The notes under the pieces are model-generated. The model was not told where the DNA came from, did not search any database, and worked only from the letters and a program-made list of their open reading frames with translations. A stretch of 27,370 nt of DNA, from assembly GCA_029747585.1 (NCBI GenBank), contig JAPEVF010000620.1, positions 1-27,370 on the forward strand, given 5' to 3'. Source of the stretch: Pleurotus djamor (taxonomy: Eukaryota > Basidiomycota > Agaricomycetes > Agaricales > Pleurotaceae). Positions 21,734-27,370 of the stretch are shown in pieces (position 1 is the first letter of the stretch; each line of letters begins with the position of its first letter). The translations under genes and the position numbers were made by a program.

Positions 21734-23331
21734 ATGACAGCGCCTAGTACCTCTGATTCTCTTATCCTCTCGTTGGCTCTAATACGTGAGAGTTCGGTGA
21801 GCGGTTTCCGTTTGAAAATGTCAGTATCTAGCTCACATCCCAAAATTTTAGTATCCAACAGGTAGACGTCCATCAGTGTCTCAGAGCGTTCGTGTCTCCC
21901 TGATCCACTTCGCATCAAAGTCGCTAGTGCTTGCCTTCTGGTCAGTCTCCTCACCACAACCTCTGCCATTTGTTTTCATGAACTAGCGAAGGTATACGAT
22001 TATGCTTTGACACTAGCCGATGAAATCAGGTTCGTTTGGAGCGCTGAATGGAGCGTTGGAAAGGTCCTGTTCTTGCTTACTCGGTATCCTGTCTTTGTCG
22101 ATGTGCTCATCGCCACCTATCGTGAGCATCTTCTTCACAAGGGCAAAACCTGTGTATAGTAACATCGTGAAGGTAATGCTGGCCGGTCCAAACGGACCGC
22201 TGTTTGCGACCATTCATATACTGCTTCAGGATGTCGGTACTTTCCTCAGCGTTCTATGCTAGCTTCGGTTGATTAAACTTCACCATTTAGGGTTGGCCAT
22301 CTTCGGGATGGTGATCGCCGAGCGTGAGTTCTAGACTCCTGATTAACACCAACCAGCTGACCACTCTCCGCCGTACAGTTATCATGCTGATGCGAGTTTG
22401 GGCTATTTGGAGTAGGGATCGTTCCGTCGGCGCATTCCTACTGGTGGTCTCAGTACTCTGTATCGTCGGGGCTGCCATAGCTTTTGGTTTCTCTTCAAGC
22501 GCGACTTCATGTGTGTTTCATTCTTTATCAAACGTATCGCGCATCTGAGCAACCTATCTATCAAGTCTTTATTCCCAACGTCGACCCACCACTTTTCGGA
22601 TGCTATTCTAGCCGGCCCGATGGCCAAAAGGTTGTCTTCATAGGTTATATCATTTTAGCCGCATTTGAAGGATGTAAGCCCCATATACGAAGACATGATT
22701 GCCCTTACTAAGAGCCTCAATCTTTCAGTGATGATGATGCTCATACTCGTAAAAGGCTACCAAAACTGTGCGTCCACTTCTTTCGACATTGAATAGGTAC
22801 TTACCTTGCCTTTAGTCTACCGCAGACCGTCGTCATATCTGTATAACATCTACCAGGATGGTAAGTTCTATAGAAGCTCTTCTGCGTCAAAGCGGTGTTT
22901 AGTTGCCTTATAACAGGGATCATGTACTATAGCTTTCTCTTGAGTGAGTTCTATTCCAAGTGAGAGTAGAAGCAGCACTCATGTTTCTAGTCGTTTCGAC
23001 TGTGAATGTGATTCTGCTGTTCGCAGCAGCTGTGAGTTTGTCTTCATTTCTTCTTCGGATACTGCTCTGAATTTAACAGCCTGAACTCGGGAACCTCCTC
23101 TTGATGCCCCAACGGGTCCTCCATGCTATGCTCTCATCCCGAATGCTCTTGCGTCTGCGCGAAGATTCCTTCGAGAGGCAAACCGTCTATACCATCACAC
23201 AAGCACCGAGTGATTCGTTGTTTACCTCCGAGTTTGAGGACGCTCAGGCCCCTGTGTCCAACCGATGGTTCGGGGACGAGAACTCGAGGTCCGGAATAAC
23301 GTACCGGGATGGCTTCATTCATGTGCCTTGA
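21734..23331 (+). CDS. DUF6533 seven-helix membrane protein, copy 3
   Basis: Thirteen exons: 21734-21796, 21852-21861 (10-nt microexon), 21921-21940, 21992-22121, 22173-22232, 22291-22323, 22379-22510, 22566-22673, 22729-22767, 22816-22860, 22917-22943, 22991-23031 and 23080-23331. Phases agree and give ~319 aa. The DUF6533 region is VYDYALTLADEIRFVW with LFLLTRYPVF. Membrane segments include VGAFLLVVSVLCIVGAAIAF and IVSTVNVILLFAAA. The family end is MPQRVLHAMLSSRMLLRLRED, followed by an acidic tail ending GFIHVP. The last intron present in copies 1 and 2 is absent here, so exons 13 and 14 are fused. The start uses the downstream donor at 21797, which keeps phase with the microexon. Confidence 0.85.
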
Positions 23332-23849
23332 TTCGTACAAGTTCTTTGTTCCTTTTTCTCTCCCTTGTTCTACATGCATTCAATTCATCGGCTGCATCCG
23401 TTCTATCATATATACCAGGCATATATCTCTGTAGCATAGTATTACACAGGCTGGACGTTTCTCAGCTGGGTCATCAAGGAGTGCAAGCAATCGCTCGATG
23501 GTTGAGAGGGGCGACTTCGTTCAACGACCGGTACACTCCCAAACAGATCCAGTGTTCATTCAGGAAGGATTGACGACAGAAGCTGTGACTGTACTAGGAG
23601 ACACTGGAAAGAGAAGGTGGTTGTGTTGGTGCCAATTATAGACTCATCGAGAAAATGGCAGTCTGATGTGGGACGAAAATATTTGAGTATATTGGAGTCA
23701 AAGTTTGCCCTAGTTGAATAGCGCATTGAGAAACAAGCAAATTTGTAGGAACTACCACAGGCACAAGGTTCTACACATCATTGAGACAACGAGCTGAATC
23801 AAACGTTGGTCAGAATTAAGCCGTGAAGCATGCGCAATTAGTGCTAACC
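23332..23849. other. Intergenic between DUF6533 copy 3 and SSP gene C
   Basis: Two convergent 3' flanks meet here. It holds the conserved SSP motif at 23708-23721. An open frame across 23265-23573 mostly overlaps the 3' end of copy 3 in another frame and is not considered real. Confidence 0.5.
23708..23721 (-). promoter_or_regulatory. Conserved 14-nt motif downstream of SSP gene C
   Basis: Sense-strand CTATTCAACTAGGG, 129 bp past the stop, identical to the motif of the three other copies. Confidence 0.45.
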
Positions 23850-24362
23850 TTAGTAGCGAGCGAACTCCGAAAGCTTCGCGAAGTCCTTCTTGGTGTACAA
23901 CCCGGCAATATCTTCGGCCTCCTTCTCAGAGGCAACTTTGATGACCATTTCAGCTCCCTTCTCGTCCGTATAGCTGAATCCGGAGATCGACGCGCAAGTC
24001 TGGTTCTCAGCGCGAGCGGCGGGAATGCTACGACGACCCGCAGAGTGGAACCAGTTGAGGTAGCGAGCGCGAGCACCTCCTCCATTCCAGCACTTGGTGC
24101 CAGGTCCGAAGACGTGGAAGAGGAAGGCAGAGCAGGCATTGGTATAGCCTTGACCTTGAGTGCCAGCGGGAAGGCTGTTGAATTGCGCGGAATATCCGTA
24201 GCCGGTGGGCATGGGGCCACAGCAGACGGCACCACCGTCGTTGCAGAAGAAGTTGGAACCGCTGCAGGAGACGGTGGAGGAGTACCCTGCGTAGGTGAGG
24301 GCGGTAGTGATAGGAAGGAAGAGGGCGACGGTGAAGAAAGTGAGAACGGTTTTGAAGAACAT
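23850..24362 (-). CDS. SSP gene C, intact small secreted cysteine-rich protein
   Basis: A single exon of 170 aa. The signal peptide MFFKTVLTFFTVALFLPITTA probably ends at Ala21, so the mature part starts LTYAGYSSTVSC. Seven cysteines occur in the mature part: STVSC, FFC, VCC (two), NAC, TKC and QTC. Conserved family blocks are CNDGGAVCCGPMPTGYGYSA, LPAGTQGQGYTNACSAFLF, FGPGTKCWNGGGARARYLNW and KVASEKEAEDIAGLYTKKDF. I do not recognise a named domain. Small secreted cysteine-rich proteins in basidiomycetes can act in the wall or in interactions with hosts or competitors, but nothing here shows which. It is the only one of four local copies with an unbroken frame, and it retains the single CCTATCAC site where B carries its transposon. 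Unlike A and D it has no terminal intron. Confidence 0.9.
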   Translation of the reverse strand: MFFKTVLTFFTVALFLPITTALTYAGYSSTVSCSGSNFFCNDGGAVCCGPMPTGYGYSAQFNSLPAGTQGQGYTNACSAFLFHVFGPGTKCWNGGGARARYLNWFHSAGRRSIPAARAENQTCASISGFSYTDEKGAEMVIKVASEKEAEDIAGLYTKKDFAKLSEFARY

Positions 24363-25360
24363 GGTGAAGATGTGAGATGTGATTGACTTGTTGAGAGGCT
24401 TTAGCGAGTAGCTGATTGCTGGAGAGTCACTTCCTTTGAAGCATGGCCTTTTATACGAAGCAACATGAGAGTAAGTAGACGTCGTCGAAAACTAGAGTCA
24501 AGTCCGACGCAGAAGAGAAGTCCATGTGGAGACATTCCACACAGATCCAAGTCTAGCTTGTCAGAGTGAGAGGGAATTCTTGAAATTGCCATTCGATGTC
24601 CGGTAGAGGTGTCTGGTGATGCCTCGACGCGGTGGCTCAAGTTGCAGAGGTTTCGAAATGGTGACAACGGGGAGTCGCGTAGTGAGAGTTTATCCGTGAT
24701 TCCAGAGAGAACGGAGCATCCACTGTGTATTCGACGTGAAGTTTACTTGAAGTTTGCTGATACAGAAGCCGAAAACTTCCAATGGAACTAAGGTGGTGCC
24801 AGTGGCACAAAGTCGAGAGGGCATCCATCATTCAGGGGCATCGGAGGGCGGGAATAGGGTGCATTCCCACGGCGTGAGGTTTGTTCCTGGCTGCATCTCG
24901 ACGCGCACAACCGTACAAACGTAACGTCGACTTACCCCGGTGAATATGGCAAACAGACCCGTTTCAGTATCGGAGACCTCGTTATTACTGCTTGAAGCTT
25001 GAACTGACACTTCTGCAATGCACATGGTCACCGAGCTATTCGCTTGAAAGACCCGACGTCCCCGTTTCTAAAACCCCGTCCCGTTGAGGATTGACATCGG
25101 TCGTGGGACGGTCGTGCTGTGAAATGGGTGAACCTTGCTGCCCCCTTCCTGGCTTGACGATTGCTTTTCGTAGGGACGCCACCAGATAGGAAGGGCTTCC
25201 GACGAAATTGATGGCAGATCCCTCCAAGAAAGAAGGCAGATCTCAGGCCCCGGACTCACTGTTCTTCGATTCCTGGGCCACTTCGATTATGACTTAAAGA
25301 CGGCTGTTCTTCAGAGCATCTTATTAGCACTCAGCTACTCGTTCTCAAGCTTCACTCACG
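24363..25360. promoter_or_regulatory. Divergent promoter region between SSP genes C and D
   Basis: This 998-bp spacer is the inverted homologue of 1558-2500. The C-proximal 429 bp match the B side; the D-proximal part is diverged with indels relative to the A side, including a shared segment around GATGGATGCCCTCT and GGGGTAAGTCGACGT. No gene of its own is supported. Confidence 0.5.
24449..24455 (-). promoter_or_regulatory. TATA box of SSP gene C
   Basis: TATAAAA on the minus strand, 86 bp upstream of the gene C ATG plus the 7-nt 5'UTR insertion. It is the mirror of 2415-2421. Confidence 0.5.
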
Positions 25361-25923
25361 ATGCTCAAAGACACCTTCTGCTTCATCTTCGCCATCCTCG
25401 CGGTCATTCCCGCTTCTACAGCCCTCACCTATCACGGCTACTCCTCCACCGTCTCCTGTAGCGGCTCATATTTTGCGTGCAACGATGGAGGGGCTGTCTG
25501 CTGCACCATGCCCACGGGTTACGCCTATTCAGCTCAGTTCTTCAACCTTCCGGCGGGTAGCCAAGGTCAAGGATATACCGACAACGGCTGCCACAATTTC
25601 TTGTTTCACGTCTTCGGGCCTGGCACCAAGTGCTGGAACGAGGAGCTCGCGCTCGCTCGCTCAATTGGTTCCACTCTGCCGGACGTCGTAGTATCCCTGC
25701 TCGTGCNGAAGAGAAGGCCTGCGTGCCGCCTTCCGCGTTCGGCTATGCAGACGAGAATGGAGTGGAGAGGGTCATCAAGGTTGCTAGCGATGAAGAAGCT
25801 GAAGAAATATCGTCATGGTATACCAAAAAGGACTTTGAGCAGCTTGCGAAGTTCGCGTCTTATGAAGGTGAGACGCTTGCTATACGCTGTCTCAAAAGGT
25901 TCTCTGACTTTTGCTCAGGTTAG
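25361..25923 (+). pseudogene. SSP gene D, frameshifted small secreted cysteine-rich protein
   Basis: Exon 1 is 25361-25867 and a terminal exon 25919-25923 carries the stop after a 51-nt intron. The signal peptide (MLKDTFCFIFAILAVIPASTA) and the first half (LTYHGYSSTVSCSGSYFACN, AVCCTMPTGYAYSAQFFNLP, FGPGTKCWN) are in frame. At KCWN (about 25640) the codons for the glycine run are reduced: five bases stand where the paralogs have nine, a 4-nt loss that shifts the frame. The rest (GARARSLNWFHSAGRRSIPA to KKDFEQLAKFASYEG) is intact in the other frame. An N at 25707 keeps that frame. The lesion differs from those in A and B. Counterpart of A, and it shares A's terminal intron. Confidence 0.8.
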
Positions 25924-26897
25924 CTCCGATGGATCCGATAGATGGGCTGTAACTATATGTGCTCTGGATCTTTGACAGTGTGAGTACATTTTGATTTGGT
26001 AAACTCGTGTCAAGTCCTCATTGNACAACCCAGGTTGTTTTTTTTTTCTCTTCCCTTACCCTATTCAACTAGGGTAGCTTGTCCTTAGTTTGAGTTCAAT
26101 TTACTATCCAGCATTGTCTTCTCATGGAGCCCTAGTCAACTGGGGTATGGTTTGGCGCTGAGTGGGCCTTATTGTTATTTCCGTCCCCCACTCTTGGAGA
26201 ATGGTCGCTCTCATAATTATGGCTCACAGGGAGAGTAAGATACCACACCACGGTTGCATTGCCTTCGTTCTCGATCCTTCTCCTTTCACCTTCACCACTG
26301 ATCAACATCAACAGTTCACGGAGTAGTGCAATACTGAACAAGGATTGTGTACACAATGTAACGAGTGTGAATGTCAAGTTTTCACTCACGCCTGCTTCCC
26401 AGCCCGGTTCCCTGTGGCAGTATCCACTACAAGAAATACCCTGTCGTCTGGTTCAGCGTCCTGCATGAACCCTTGACACGAAAGTCGTCCCTTGTCTCCC
26501 ATATATCACAACACTCATTCTGCTGGTGAAAAACCAGTTTCCGCTACTGACTTGAACGGTATCTCACTTGGTCATTGCTAGACGTACACGTAGACAGAGC
26601 CTAGGTGAGGAGGGGAATGCGCAAATTGTTGAACGCCTCATAGAGACGCGATGAAGCCCTTGATTCGTCTGAAATTCAGAAGAAGCGTATACAAGATGGC
26701 GTTTGATTAGATAGATAGAGGAAACGGGATAGTGAGAGTGGTGCTTGGTATCATATAACAAGGTAGGGTATATAAAAAGGGGAGAAGGGAGGACGAAATT
26801 AAGGAGTAAGAAAGAGACAGTAAGGAACGTGAAGGAGGCTCACTCTGAGTGACTCCAGCAAAATTAGTAGATACACATTTCACCACAGAAAAGATAA
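25924..26897. other. Intergenic between SSP gene D and the Band-7 gene
   Basis: About 970 bp where two genes converge. It contains the SSP motif (26061-26074), a T-run after an N at 26024, and a second variant of the motif, CCCTAGTCAACTGGGG (26130-26145). No coding sequence is supported. Confidence 0.5.
26061..26074 (+). promoter_or_regulatory. Conserved 14-nt motif downstream of SSP gene D
   Basis: CTATTCAACTAGGG, 138 bp past the stop. Here it sits in a perfect short hairpin, ACCCTA-TTCAAC-TAGGGT (26058-26075). A and D share a few extra bases on the 3' side (TAGCTTG). Confidence 0.45.
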
Positions 26898-27218
26898 TTA
26901 TGATTGCGCAGCTTGAGACGTCGCGCCCATACCTGCTGCCATGCCCAAAGCCATGACATTGCCCAACTCCGTGCTCTTCGCCTCGCTAGGCGCGAACACC
27001 GTCTTGGGTCCGTAGGCCTTGACCTTCTCCACTTCAACCCTCTTGTAGATCATCGAACGGGCGAACTCGTCTCTGACCCTCGCGTCGGCCTCGGATTTCA
27101 CGCGAATAGCCTCTGCGTCAGCTTCAGCAGCCAGCTTGGTAGCAGACGCTTGAGCTTGAGCTTCGATTTCAATTTGTTCGGCATGGGCTTTGGCCACAGC
27201 GATAACGGCATATGTGGC
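26898..27218 (-). CDS. 3' exon of a Band-7/SPFH (flotillin-like) protein, 5' part outside window
   Basis: The last exon, 107 codons with the stop at 26898-26900. It reads ATYAVIAVAKAHAEQIEIEA, then a long alanine/glutamate helix (QASATKLAAEADAEAIRVKS), then RDEFARSMIYKRVEVEKVKA, YGPKTVFAPSEAKS and a glycine/methionine-rich tail. The A/E-rich amphipathic coiled coil after an SPFH domain is typical of flotillin-like membrane scaffold proteins. The SPFH domain itself lies outside, so the assignment rests on the C-terminal half only. An in-frame TGA directly upstream (CTGACCC) and the CGACAAG acceptor show that an intron starts at 27219. Confidence 0.6.
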   Translation of the reverse strand, partial: ATYAVIAVAKAHAEQIEIEAQAQASATKLAAEADAEAIRVKSEADARVRDEFARSMIYKRVEVEKVKAYGPKTVFAPSEAKSTELGNVMALGMAAGMGATSQAAQS

Positions 27219-27370
27219 CTTGTCGAGGGTGGAGGGTCAGACACGGCTGAGATGGACATCTACATGTTCATCATCATAGAATTTACACCGGCGTACATGG
27301 TGTACATACAAACAGAAATAATAAATAGAAGAAAAAACCGTCCATCACAAGAGAAAAAAGAATCGTTAAA
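27219..27370 (-). other. Probable intron of the Band-7 gene up to the window edge
   Basis: Stops occur in all minus-strand frames, a CTGAC branch-point-like site lies ~15 nt from the acceptor, and no exon is recognisable before the right edge. Confidence 0.35.

Larger units (their letters stand above)
23850..24791 (-). repeat. Right arm of the 0.94-kb inverted repeat
   Basis: Pairs with 2079-2556 plus 4535-4992. From 24791 inward to about 24150 the two arms are identical apart from one 7-nt 5'UTR indel, an N and the transposon. The gene-3' part differs at 13 positions. Beyond 24791 homology continues at visibly lower identity toward gene D. Confidence 0.9.

Noticed and set aside
19753..23331. 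DUF6533 copies 2 and 3 as pseudogenes, because single open frames are short and Ns are frequent
   Set aside because: Splicing all exons with GT-AG sites gives continuous proteins with exon lengths equal to copy 1.

Overview
The window looks like an Agaricomycete (Basidiomycota) chromosome. Coding regions are cut by many 50-60 nt GT-AG introns. It carries DUF6533-type seven-helix membrane proteins, a family I know almost only from Agaricomycetes, together with a P450, a TPR protein of fungal type and small secreted cysteine-rich proteins. Isolated Ns, several next to homopolymers and many crowded at 19.3-20.4 kb, indicate a draft assembly in which one-base frameshifts should not be trusted.

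Layout. The window opens with the 3' end of an unknown gene (1-727). Next comes a divergent pair of small secreted protein (SSP) genes: A (minus, 984-1557), broken by a 7-nt insertion, and B (plus, 2501-4992), broken by a 1,970-bp DNA transposon with ~68-bp inverted termini and a perfect 8-bp target duplication. A 15-exon cytochrome P450 (5513-8030, minus) and a 14-exon DUF6533 gene (9417-11272, minus) follow, then a poorly resolved minus-strand gene (11351 to about 12055).

The centre holds plus-strand housekeeping genes: uracil phosphoribosyltransferase FUR1 (12083-13220), the rRNA pseudouridine methyltransferase EMG1/NEP1 (13680-15425) and SEC14 (16019-17067). A TPR protein (17387-19409) and two tandem DUF6533 genes (19753-21294, 21734-23331) follow. 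The second divergent SSP pair is C (minus, 23850-24362, intact) and D (plus, 25361-25923, frameshifted). The window ends with the 3' exon of a Band-7/flotillin-like gene (26898-27218, minus).

Main observation: the two SSP pairs are inverted copies of each other (A matches D, B matches C) about 18.5 kb apart, and DUF6533 genes lie inside them in mirror orientation. B and C show no difference I could find over about 630 bp (promoter, 5'UTR apart from a 7-nt indel, and 5' coding), then about 4% mostly synonymous divergence over the last 300 bp of coding, as expected of a gene-conversion tract between inverted repeats. Three of four SSP copies are disabled by three unrelated lesions, and C preserves the empty transposon site. 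All four copies keep an identical 14-nt motif 130-160 bp past the stop. The three DUF6533 genes share a 10-nt microexon.

I see no biosynthetic operon-like logic. The secreted proteins, the P450 and the membrane proteins look like accessory, fast-evolving genes around a conserved housekeeping core.
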